Positions 1 to 7,306 of a stretch of DNA of 64,000 nucleotides are shown piece after piece; position 1 is the stretch's first letter; each line of letters starts with the position of its first letter. A program made the position numbers and the translations under genes. A model generated the notes under the pieces. It had not been told where the DNA came from and made no database searches. It was given only the letters and a program-made list of their open reading frames with translations. The stretch comes from UBA7887 sp964408735 (lineage in GTDB: Bacteria > Pseudomonadota > Alphaproteobacteria > UBA7887): contig CAYPAX010000005.1 of assembly GCA_964408735.1 (NCBI GenBank), forward strand, positions 10,936-74,935, written 5' to 3'.

Positions 1-2137
1 GCTCGGGCTTAAGGGCGGCAAGATGGCTCTTGCCGCCGGTGGCGCCGAGCTCAGCGCATGGGTTCATGTCGCTGCGGACAACACCATCACCCTCAGGGCC
101 AGTCAGACCGAGCTCGGTCAGGGCAGCACCATGGGTAACCTGATGATGTTCGCCGAAGAGTTCGAGTGCGACTGGAGTGCGATCGAGTTCGAGTTCGGAA
201 CCGGTCGTCCGGAATACGTCAACCCGCTGGTCGGCCTGCAGTTGACGGGTGGCAGCACCGCTACCCCGGGCTTCTGGGGCGTGATGCGCAAGGCTGGCGC
301 CCAGGCCCGGCATATGCTGCTGCAGGCTGCGGCCAAGCAGTGGGGCGTGGACGCAGGCGATTGCACGGCCAAGAACAGCATGGTCATGTGCGGCGACAAG
401 TCCGCTACCTTTGGCGAGCTTGCCGAAGCTGCTGCGGCGGAGACTCCGCCGGAGGATCCGGTGCTCAAGGGCTATGACGAGTTCAGCCTGCTCACCACTC
501 ACGTGGACCGTCTCGATAGCGAGATCAAGGTTACCGGTGCGGCCGAGTACTGCATGGACATCTCGGTGCCCGGCATGGTCGTCGGCGCCATCCGTCATGC
601 GGACTTCGGCGGTGGCATCGCCAGCTACGACGAAGCTGCGGCCAAGGCCGTTGCCGGTGTTCATGACGTCATCGTCGTGGGTGCCGAGGCTCCCGCCATC
701 TTCCTCGAGAACAACGTGCCTGCGCTGATCGTGACTGCCGATTCCTATTGGCAGGCTGAACAGGGCATGAAGGCGGCCAATCCGCAGTTCGACTCCGGTG
801 AGTGGGCCGATCTGAATTCCGCCAAGATCTCGCAGACCTTCCAGGAAGGCCTCGGGCAAGAAGGCAAGCTGGGCCGTGCCGACGGCGACGTCGATGGTGC
901 GCTCGCGGGCGCCGCGACGGTGCTCGAGTCGGTCTACGAAGTGCCCTATATGAGCCACACGCCGATGGAGCCGGCCAATACCCTCGCCGATTTCCGTGGC
1001 GATTCGGCCGAGATCTGGACTGCCACCCAGACCCCGGGTGCCTGCTACATCGTGGCCGAGATGATCACTGGTCTGTCCCAGGACAAAATCAAGGTTCATC
1101 AGCCGTTCCTCGGTGGTGGTTTCGGCCGTCGCAACGAGGTGGATTACTTCGAGCAGGCTCTCGAGGCGTCCATGAAGGTCGGCAAGCCGGTCAAGTTGAT
1201 CTGGTCGCGTGAAGAGGACATGCAGCACAACTTCCATCGTCCGGCCTATGCCGCGAAGATGACTGCTGGCCTCGACGCCGACGGCAACCCGGTTGCCTGG
1301 CGGCACAAGATCGTTGGTCCTGGCATTTGGCTGTCGCCGATGCGCTCGTCCCGCCTCAAGGACCTGTTCGCCGGTTCCGACTTCATGAACGGCATGCAGG
1401 AGAGCGGCGTCGATTTCCATAGCGTCCAGGGCGCCAAGGACATCGGCTACGACTTCGCCAACCTCGAAGTCGAGTGGGTGCAGAAGGACTTCCCGGTGCC
1501 GATCGTGTTCTTCCGTGGTGTGGGTAACACCCAGAACTCGTTCTTCATCGAGTCCTTCATCGATGAGATTGCGGACGCCTCCGGGCAGGACCCGTTCGAG
1601 CTTCGTCAGAAGCTGCTTGCCAAGGAGCCGCGCATGCTTGCGACTCTCGAGCTGGCTGCTGAGAAGTCCGGCTGGGGCACGCCTTTGGATCGCGGTCATC
1701 ATCGTGGCATCGCCTTCCACAACAGCTTCGACTCGCCCTTCGCGGACGTTGTCGAGCTGTCCGTGCGTGGCGGTCGTCGCGTGACCATCCACAAGGTCAC
1801 CCGCGCCATCGATTGCGGTCTGGTTGTCAATCCCGACAGCTGGGATTCGCAGATGCAGAGCGGTCTGGTCATGGGCCTCCACCATACTTTCTTGGCGGAG
1901 CACACCGTGTCCCAGGACAAGCTGGTGCAGAGCAACTTCAATACCTACAAGTTGCCGCGCATCTCGCAGATGCCTGAGTGGTCTGCCCATGCAGTGCAGA
2001 ACACCAACGATCCGACCGGCATCGGCGAACCGGTGTTCCACACCGTGGCGCCTGCGATCTGCAATGCCATCTTCGCAGCGACCGGCAAGCGTCTGCGCTC
2101 GCTGCCGCTGAAGAACCATGGCATGAGCCTGGCGTAA
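1..2137 (+). CDS. IorB-type molybdopterin-binding subunit of a xanthine dehydrogenase-family hydroxylase/aldehyde oxidase (5' end outside window)
   Basis: The frame is open to base 1, so the gene starts upstream; an in-frame ATG at 23 is probably internal, and the usual Tat signal would lie off the window. The visible 704 residues show the hallmarks of the isoquinoline 1-oxidoreductase beta / membrane aldehyde dehydrogenase large subunit: SQTELGQGSTMG near the beginning, QPFLGGGFGRRNEVD mid-protein, a GVGNTQNSFFIESFIDE segment and the C-terminal GIGEPVFHTVAPAICNAI motif that closes the molybdopterin cytosine dinucleotide site. Such enzymes hydroxylate N-heterocycles or oxidise aldehydes in the periplasm and pass electrons to cytochromes c, which fits the two cytochrome genes downstream. 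A [2Fe-2S] small subunit would be expected upstream. Codons such as GGT, CGT and GTT look more frequent here than in neighbouring genes, suggesting high expression or separate ancestry. The substrate cannot be read from the sequence. Confidence 0.88.
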   Translation, partial: LGLKGGKMALAAGGAELSAWVHVAADNTITLRASQTELGQGSTMGNLMMFAEEFECDWSAIEFEFGTGRPEYVNPLVGLQLTGGSTATPGFWGVMRKAGAQARHMLLQAAAKQWGVDAGDCTAKNSMVMCGDKSATFGELAEAAAAETPPEDPVLKGYDEFSLLTTHVDRLDSEIKVTGAAEYCMDISVPGMVVGAIRHADFGGGIASYDEAAAKAVAGVHDVIVVGAEAPAIFLENNVPALIVTADSYWQAEQGMKAANPQFDSGEWADLNSAKISQTFQEGLGQEGKLGRADGDVDGALAGAATVLESVYEVPYMSHTPMEPANTLADFRGDSAEIWTATQTPGACYIVAEMITGLSQDKIKVHQPFLGGGFGRRNEVDYFEQALEASMKVGKPVKLIWSREEDMQHNFHRPAYAAKMTAGLDADGNPVAWRHKIVGPGIWLSPMRSSRLKDLFAGSDFMNGMQESGVDFHSVQGAKDIGYDFANLEVEWVQKDFPVPIVFFRGVGNTQNSFFIESFIDEIADASGQDPFELRQKLLAKEPRMLATLELAAEKSGWGTPLDRGHHRGIAFHNSFDSPFADVVELSVRGGRRVTIHKVTRAIDCGLVVNPDSWDSQMQSGLVMGLHHTFLAEHTVSQDKLVQSNFNTYKLPRISQMPEWSAHAVQNTNDPTGIGEPVFHTVAPAICNAIFAATGKRLRSLPLKNHGMSLA

Positions 2138-2152
2138 GAGCCGTTTGGAAGT

Positions 2153-2178
2153 GGGTCGGGGACACGAATCCCCGACCC
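2153..2178 (+). other. Perfect 10-bp hairpin after the molybdoenzyme gene
   Basis: GGGTCGGGGA (2153-2162) and TCCCCGACCC (2169-2178) are exact inverted repeats around a 6-nt loop, 15 nt after the stop codon. No T-run follows, so this is more likely an mRNA 3'-end stabiliser or processing site than a terminator. Confidence 0.6.
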
Positions 2179-2200
2179 GCCTTCAACAAGACAATGACTG

Positions 2201-2232
2201 TTCCGGCGGCCCGTTTGGCTGCCGGAATTTTT
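2201..2232 (+). terminator. Rho-independent terminator or attenuator between the molybdoenzyme and cytochrome c genes
   Basis: An 11-bp stem (2201-2211 with 2217-2227, one G-T wobble) with a 5-nt loop runs directly into five T residues (2228-2232). It ends only 12 nt before the ATG of the first cytochrome, and the Shine-Dalgarno GAAGG (2236-2240) follows it immediately. Partial read-through would make the cytochromes less abundant than the enzyme; full termination would require a separate cytochrome promoter, which is not obvious. Confidence 0.7.
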
Positions 2233-2244
2233 CGTGAAGGCACC

Positions 2245-2622
2245 ATGAGTAGAGTAATGATTGCAGCGTGCGCCGTGGCGCTTCTGTTCGCCACCGCTGC
2301 CTACGCGGTGGATATCAAGGATGCCGCGGTTATCGAGGAAGGCAAGCGCACCTTCAATATCCATTGCGCCGTCTGCCATGGCCCCGGCGGTGCTGGCGGC
2401 GCCGGTCCGAACCTGACCGATCAGTATACGCGGCATGGCGAGAAGTACGAAGATATGCTGGCGGTGGTCACCTCGGGCGTGCTTGATGTCGGCATGCCGA
2501 ATTGGGGCGAGCGCCTGAGCGAGGAGCGGCGACGTCAGGTCGCGGCTTACGTATTCAGCCTGTTCGGAACCCGGCCCAGGGACAAGCCGCCGGGCGCCAA
2601 CGCCAATCTCACTCTGATGTAG
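2245..2622 (+). CDS. Periplasmic monohaem cytochrome c, copy 1
   Basis: A 125-residue class I cytochrome c with an N-terminal signal peptide ending near AYA, one haem motif CAVCH, and a GVLDVGMPNW segment whose Met is the likely distal haem ligand. The ATG at 2245 is chosen because GAAGG lies 5 nt upstream and it gives an intact signal peptide; in-frame sequence further upstream overlaps the molybdoenzyme gene without a signal. It probably takes electrons from the preceding molybdoenzyme, as small cytochromes encoded beside IorB-type subunits do. It is about two-thirds identical by eye to the next gene and the same length, so the pair is a tandem duplication. Confidence 0.85.
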   Translation: MSRVMIAACAVALLFATAAYAVDIKDAAVIEEGKRTFNIHCAVCHGPGGAGGAGPNLTDQYTRHGEKYEDMLAVVTSGVLDVGMPNWGERLSEERRRQVAAYVFSLFGTRPRDKPPGANANLTLM

Positions 2623-2685
2623 GCGTACTCTTACACGCCAAGCCCAGTGAGATTCTTCTTGTATCGTGAAAGGACGTCCAAAACG

Positions 2686-3063
2686 ATGCGTAAGGCAACG
2701 ACCGGCCTCTGTGCCCTCGCCATTCTGGCCACATCAACCGCCCACGCCGTGGACTATCGTGATGAGACGGTCATCACCGAAGGCAAGCGGACTTTCAACA
2801 TATACTGTTCCGAATGTCATAGTCCGGGCGGTATCGGCGGCATGGGCCCGAACCTCACCGACCAGCACACGCTGCATGGCAACGCCTACGAGGACATGGT
2901 CGCGCTGATCACCGAAGGCGTGCTTGATGTCGGCATGCCGAAATGGGGCGTGCGCATGACCGAGGAGCGAATTCGCACCGTCGCAGCCTACGTCTTCAGC
3001 CTATACGGCACCCGTCCCAAGACGGAAGAAGCGGACGGCGAGCACCAGCTTACTCAGGAATAG
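2686..3063 (+). CDS. Periplasmic monohaem cytochrome c, copy 2
   Basis: A 125-residue paralogue of the preceding cytochrome, with a signal peptide ending near AHA, haem motif CSECH and the same GVLDVGMPKW distal-ligand region. The ATG at 2686 follows an AAAGGA about 11 nt upstream; a GTG at 2647 would add 13 residues that spoil the signal peptide. The copies differ mostly at charged surface positions and in the C-terminal tail, so they may have different partners, for example the molybdoenzyme and a terminal oxidase or the b6-like module. The 3' end overlaps the convergent haoB gene by 14 bp. Confidence 0.83.
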   Translation: MRKATTGLCALAILATSTAHAVDYRDETVITEGKRTFNIYCSECHSPGGIGGMGPNLTDQHTLHGNAYEDMVALITEGVLDVGMPKWGVRMTEERIRTVAAYVFSLYGTRPKTEEADGEHQLTQE

Positions 3064-4084
3064 GCGGCACGACCTCGTAAACCCAATAGCTGCCGTAATT
3101 GGCCACCAGCTTCAGGCCCTCCAAATCGAGTGGCTCGAATTCGCCAAAGGGTAGGATGTTCATCAAAAGCGAGTTGGCGGTCTCTTCGTCGGCAACGTAA
3201 TAGACGCGATTGCGCGCAATGCCCATTTGCTCCACGGCATAGATGCCAAAGCCTTGGCGCGCCAACCAATCCTTGACCTGCCGTATGTCGTCGTGGATTT
3301 CGCCGGTGCGCGAAAAGTCGCGATAGCCGATGCCGATCGCCTGCGGGCGTGCCAGTGCCAGCTTGTAGGCATCTGCGAGCTGCACTGCGATGAAGGCCGA
3401 CCGCTCGTCGACGATCCCGGCGAGCATGGCGAGGCCTTCCTCTGCCGGGGCCGCCAAGGCATCTACGAAGCGGGCGAAATCGCTGGCTTCCGGCTCGGGC
3501 ATGCGCCAGAAGACGCGCTCGAGGGACTCGATCGAATCACGCTTGTCATGCCAAGCGGGCGGTAGAATCAACGGCCGTGGCAAGTTCTGGTCGTAGTGGA
3601 CAGCAACGCCGCTCAGCACCGAGAGCTGGCGGCTCGTGTCCCACCAGGCGAGCATCACGGCATCGTCCGGCACGTGCTCGATGACCGCCTCGGCGAGACG
3701 GTCGAGCTCCATGCCGCGGCCGGGCAGGGCGAGCGCATCGGCGCCTGGCGCGGTTTGCCAGTCCAGCAGGACAGGACCGATGCCCTCGCCGAGATCGACC
3801 ACATGTAATGACGCCAGGTCGGCATTGCTGGTGGCATCCCGCACCGCGAACTGCCGCAAGGTCAGTCCATCCGGGACCGACAGGCCGAGATCTGGGAAGT
3901 CCGCGATGTCGCCCTCGGCGACCAGCTCATAGCGATACGGCGCCGGGTCGGGCATGATGAGATCGCAGCCGGCCCAATCGATCAGCACGAAGCCGACGAT
4001 GATGAACGCCCCGTAGATGTAGGGCAGGCGGCGGTTGAGCCAGCTTCGCCCGGGCCGGCGGCCTCGCTCAGGAGTCGTCGTCAG
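3050..4084 (-). CDS. haoB: HaoB-like protein of the hydroxylamine oxidation locus, probable CTG start
   Basis: The gene directly follows octahaem haoA, the haoB position in ammonia oxidisers and methanotrophs, and the protein resembles HaoB in length and layout. It has one N-terminal membrane helix and a large exported domain with no CXXCH and no catalytic motif that I recognise. The first canonical start is GTG at 3988, but that cuts the helix: the in-frame sequence upstream encodes a basic N-terminus (RRPGRSWLNRR) and then a strongly hydrophobic run. No ATG, GTG or TTG lies between the upstream in-frame stop and 3988. A CTG at 4084 is preceded by AGGAAG (4097-4092) at 7-nt spacing and gives 344 residues, overlapping haoA by 17 bp. 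HaoB's exact role is unknown; it may help anchor or mature HAO. Confidence 0.72.
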   Translation of the reverse strand: MTTTPERGRRPGRSWLNRRLPYIYGAFIIVGFVLIDWAGCDLIMPDPAPYRYELVAEGDIADFPDLGLSVPDGLTLRQFAVRDATSNADLASLHVVDLGEGIGPVLLDWQTAPGADALALPGRGMELDRLAEAVIEHVPDDAVMLAWWDTSRQLSVLSGVAVHYDQNLPRPLILPPAWHDKRDSIESLERVFWRMPEPEASDFARFVDALAAPAEEGLAMLAGIVDERSAFIAVQLADAYKLALARPQAIGIGYRDFSRTGEIHDDIRQVKDWLARQGFGIYAVEQMGIARNRVYYVADEETANSLLMNILPFGEFEPLDLEGLKLVANYGSYWVYEVVPPIPE

Positions 4085-5789
4085 GGTCCGACTTCCTGCG
4101 CCGCAACAGCAGTCCCGTCACCCCGACCAGCATCAGGGCACCGCCAAGGCTGCCCACGGAGGCACGCTCGAGGTCGCTGTCGAGATCGAGCATGGCAAGG
4201 CCGCTCTTCTGCTCCACCGCTGCCAATCGCATGCGGATCGACTCCATCTCGCGTTGGCGTGTGTCCGCGTCCATGATCCTGGCATAGCAGCCGACCAGCG
4301 GGCTCCAGCCCTCGCTGTAGGCCCAGCCGCCGGGATTGGTGTGCATGACACCCTTGTAGAGCTGGTTCAAATCGTTGCGGCACGCGCTGGCATATTCGAA
4401 CTCGATGGCGCTCGGATTGTTGCCGGAGGCGATGAACATCTGGTGGAAGGCACCGGGCGCGTCCTCGATAGGCTCTGGCGGTGCGGGACGGTTGCTGTCC
4501 TGTCCCACCAGCAGGCCATCCGCATGCAGCGCTTCGAGGGCGCGCTTGGCCTCCTGCTGCACTTCGAGCCCGGCCTTGATGCTGTTGTCGGCCATCTCCT
4601 GATAGGCGCGAGCGAAACTCTCCGAATGGCAGCGGCTGCAATTGGCGATCCAGGCTTCCTTGCGCTGTTCGAACCAGCTGTCGCCGAGATTGTCGGCGAT
4701 CTCGGGCATTGGCGTGAAGCCCCAGCGCACCTTACGCACCATGTTATGGCCGAACTGGCCCTTGAACTCGAAGTGGCAGCTGGCGCAGGTCGGCGCGGTC
4801 TGGCCGCCAAGGGCATAGGCGTCCTGCAGGCGCACCTCCCAGTCCCAGTCGTCGCCGCTGGTCTGGTAGATGGTGCCGTGCTTGGACATCATGTAGTTCT
4901 CGAACTCGTTATGAGCGATGCCGTTGTGACAGGTCGCGCAGGCCTCGGGCTTGCGCGCCGCCGCGGCCGAGAAGGTGTGCCGGGTGTGGCAGCTGTCGCA
5001 CTTGTTCTGATTCGAATGGCATTCGGCGCAGCCCTCGGCCACCTCACGCTCGGCCAGGCCCGCCCACATGGCGAGCTCGACCATGCCGTGGTAGTCGAGC
5101 GCGTGGGACGGCCGCCCCGCCGGCCACTGTTCCTGCGGCCAATGCAGGGTGTCGCGCTCGGATTCGCGCTCGGCGAACTCCTGCAAATGGCAGGCGCCGC
5201 AGACCGCGGCATCGGGCAGGCGCAGGTCGCGCTTGTGGTCCGCCTGGCCGTCGCGCATGAGCTCCACATGGCAGTCCATGCAGCTCACTTCCGAGAGCGT
5301 ATCGCCTTCGTCCATATAGCCGAGCGCCACCAGGTTGCGCTCCACAGCGACAAGCTTTTCCCGCTTATAGTAGCGCGAATCATCGGGGCTGAGATTGCGG
5401 ATGGCGTTGAGATTGGCATGGACGCTGGCCTTCCAGGCCATGGTGTGCCCGGCGGTGTCCTTCTCATGGCAATCGACGCAGCCCTGGCGATCCGAGCCTT
5501 TGCCCTTCTCGGGCGGCTCGTAGAAGCTCTGCGGGTTGGTGTATTTGCTGAACGGGATCGGATCCCAGAAATCGGCCAGGCTGCCTTCGCCCGCGCCTTC
5601 GGCCGGGTCGTGATAGCGCCACTCGAGGGCGTCGTAGAGCTCGGCCGGGTCGCCGCCTTCGTCGATGGGGTAGACGCCCAACGCCTCATACGTCTCGGGC
5701 GGAATGTCGGCCTCAGCGGCCCCGGTCAACCCTGCCGCGAAGACCAGCGCCAGAGCCAACTTGCCCATACCTTTCAGGGAAATCGCCAT
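4068..5789 (-). CDS. haoA: Octahaem hydroxylamine dehydrogenase (hydroxylamine oxidoreductase)
   Basis: A 573-residue exported multihaem cytochrome, close to the 570 residues of Nitrosomonas HAO. It has a signal peptide (about 1-27) and exactly eight CXXCH motifs at residues 104, 170, 197, 254, 264, 284, 335 and 384. The fourth is in the position of the catalytic P460 haem. Tyr491, in WAYSEGW, would be about residue 464 after signal removal, close to the mature Tyr467 that cross-links P460 in N. europaea; its presence argues for the oxidative rather than the reductive HAO branch. A glycine-rich hydrophobic helix (about 545-562) followed by RRRK looks like a C-terminal membrane anchor. The ATG at 5789 lies 4 nt after the previous stop, with AGGAAG overlapping that stop, so translation is probably coupled. 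No amo genes, cycA or cycB are in the window, so the hydroxylamine source is unknown. Confidence 0.9.
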   Translation of the reverse strand: MAISLKGMGKLALALVFAAGLTGAAEADIPPETYEALGVYPIDEGGDPAELYDALEWRYHDPAEGAGEGSLADFWDPIPFSKYTNPQSFYEPPEKGKGSDRQGCVDCHEKDTAGHTMAWKASVHANLNAIRNLSPDDSRYYKREKLVAVERNLVALGYMDEGDTLSEVSCMDCHVELMRDGQADHKRDLRLPDAAVCGACHLQEFAERESERDTLHWPQEQWPAGRPSHALDYHGMVELAMWAGLAEREVAEGCAECHSNQNKCDSCHTRHTFSAAAARKPEACATCHNGIAHNEFENYMMSKHGTIYQTSGDDWDWEVRLQDAYALGGQTAPTCASCHFEFKGQFGHNMVRKVRWGFTPMPEIADNLGDSWFEQRKEAWIANCSRCHSESFARAYQEMADNSIKAGLEVQQEAKRALEALHADGLLVGQDSNRPAPPEPIEDAPGAFHQMFIASGNNPSAIEFEYASACRNDLNQLYKGVMHTNPGGWAYSEGWSPLVGCYARIMDADTRQREMESIRMRLAAVEQKSGLAMLDLDSDLERASVGSLGGALMLVGVTGLLLRRRKSDPDDDS

Positions 5790-5793
5790 CTTC

Positions 5794-6480
5794 CTACCAG
5801 TTCTCCGTCGGCTCTTGGAAATGCCGCAAATGCCAATTGGCATCCTTGTATGCCTCGCTCTCTTCGCCCGGGCGGTTGCGCCCGAGCGCGATCTCCATCT
5901 CGCGAACCTCGAGGTAATATTTTGCCATGTCGGCGGGCGGCAAGGCGATGCGCGCGCCGGCCATCGGCGTGTGGCAGGAGATGCAGCTCGTGGTCTTGGC
6001 GTCGTAGCCGCGTCCGACCACTGCCAGGGTCAGCAGCAGCCATACCGCCAGCGAGCCGCCGCCTATCAGCAGGCGGGTACGCTTGGCCATGCGCGGCTGT
6101 TCGTTCCAGCGCTTGCGCCCGAACAGGAAGGGAATGGCCAGGAGGAACAGAATGACGCCAAGCGGGATCCAGAAGGTGCCGATCTGCCGCAGGGCCTCAT
6201 TTTCGGCCCCGAGCTGCCAGAACGGCTCGAAGACCGCCAGCAGGTACCACTCGGGCGCGGGCACGCTGACGCCGTGGTCGGGCAGCGGCGGCATGTCGTG
6301 GTTGGTGGGCACACGGTAGGCGAGGGATAGCACCACGATCAGCACGAAAGTGATGACCACCGTTATCCCCGCCTTGAAGGCGTGCTTGGGATAGAAACGG
6401 TGGAATTCTTGCGGGTAGGGCGGGTCGTACTTGTCGTCGACGAGGATATCCCGGCCCTTCTTGTCCTTGAATTCGGCCAT
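5794..6480 (-). CDS. Cytochrome b6f subunit IV (PetD)-like protein with a C-terminal haem c domain
   Basis: A 228-residue protein with three predicted membrane helices (about 38-56, 98-120 and 136-156), matching subunit IV or the C-terminal half of cytochrome b. PEWY at 76-79 is the conserved quinol-oxidation (Qo) loop motif. After the third helix a short periplasmic tail carries one haem c motif, CISCH (166-170), which classical PetD lacks; subunit IV-haem c fusions are known from some Gram-positive and deep-branching bc complexes. The gene lies between the b6-like gene (9-nt gap) and haoA (4-nt gap), so the product probably forms a split cytochrome b with the former and relays electrons between HAO and the quinone pool. 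Confidence 0.85.
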   Translation of the reverse strand: MAEFKDKKGRDILVDDKYDPPYPQEFHRFYPKHAFKAGITVVITFVLIVVLSLAYRVPTNHDMPPLPDHGVSVPAPEWYLLAVFEPFWQLGAENEALRQIGTFWIPLGVILFLLAIPFLFGRKRWNEQPRMAKRTRLLIGGGSLAVWLLLTLAVVGRGYDAKTTSCISCHTPMAGARIALPPADMAKYYLEVREMEIALGRNRPGEESEAYKDANWHLRHFQEPTENW

Positions 6481-6489
6481 CTCCGCCCC

Positions 6490-7122
6490 CTACAGCGGCT
6501 CGGCGATGCCGTGCTTCTTGACCATCGAGAAATGGAAGAAGAGCAGCATGAAGAGGATCGCCGGCAGCACCAGCACGTGGATGATGAAGGTGCGGTAGAT
6601 GGTGAAGGTGTCGAGCAGGAAGGCCTGCACGAAGCCGCCTATCAGCGGCCAGGTCTCCACATAATCGACCCAGATGGCGTAGGACCAATAGGCGCGCCAG
6701 TCCCACGGCAGGATGATGCCCGTGACCACGAACAGGAAGACCGTGAGGAACTGCAACACGCCCGACATCCAGTTGAATTCGCGCGGATTGCGATAGGCTC
6801 TGCGATAGAACACCGTGACCATATGGGTGAACACGGCCGCCACCAGGATAGTCGAGCCCCAGCGGTGCATGTTGCGCATCAGCCAGCCGCCGGTGATCTC
6901 GTTGCTCATGCGCTCGATGCTTTGCAGCGCAAGCTCCGGATTGGGCATGTAGAACATGACCAGGAAAATGCCCGTGAGCAGCTGCAGCACGATGATGAAA
7001 AGCGAGATGCCGCCGAAGCAGTAGTAAAAGGCGTTGTTGGGGACTGCCTGCGACATCTTCTCGCGCGCGAAGCCGCCAACGCCGGTTCGTGACTCGAACC
7101 ACTGGTAGAGCCCGGAACTCAT
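6490..7122 (-). CDS. b6-type cytochrome b, first gene of the hao operon
   Basis: A 210-residue, four-helix cytochrome b of b6 length. All four haem-b ligands are present: His86 and His100 in helix B, His182 and His197 in helix D. The 14-residue gap within the second pair is the b6 spacing. Cys35 in FYYCFGGISL aligns with the b6 cysteine that binds the extra high-spin haem c (haem ci/cn) at the Qi site. The NPREFNW and ILPWD segments are also typical. The ATG at 7122 is preferred because GAGGAGA lies upstream; an earlier ATG at 7140 has no good ribosome site. No Rieske gene accompanies it. Probable role: quinone reductase or oxidase partner of HAO. Confidence 0.87.
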   Translation of the reverse strand: MSSGLYQWFESRTGVGGFAREKMSQAVPNNAFYYCFGGISLFIIVLQLLTGIFLVMFYMPNPELALQSIERMSNEITGGWLMRNMHRWGSTILVAAVFTHMVTVFYRRAYRNPREFNWMSGVLQFLTVFLFVVTGIILPWDWRAYWSYAIWVDYVETWPLIGGFVQAFLLDTFTIYRTFIIHVLVLPAILFMLLFFHFSMVKKHGIAEPL

Positions 7123-7231
7123 AGACCGCTGTCTCCTCATCTCGCCGGCCTTCGCCGTTGGCCCAAAATAGCCTTATCGAACGCCGTCTGGCCAGTCCCT
7201 GAGACGGAAAAACGCAACAGTTGCCGCCATA

Positions 7232-7293
7232 GTCATTCCGCACTTGACGCGGGGCTGAGAGTCGGGGACCGTGCGCGCCATGGCGAGAATGAC
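7232..7293. repeat. REP-like palindromic element
   Basis: GTCATTC (7232-7238) and GAATGAC (7287-7293) bracket 48 bp, including CGCACTTGACGCGGGG and CGCGCCATGGCGA. These are hallmark halves of short interspersed palindromic repeats common in alphaproteobacterial genomes. It lies between the hao operon and the pentapeptide gene and explains why start codons at 7271-7289 are poor candidates. Confidence 0.5.
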
Positions 7294-7306
7294 GAGGAAG
7301 CATCGC

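Noticed and set aside
4035..6155. A 706-codon plus-strand frame opposite haoA and the subunit IV gene
   Set aside because: Its product is low-complexity Ala/Gly/Val/Arg sequence, the usual shadow of GC3-rich genes; the minus strand has eight CXXCH motifs.
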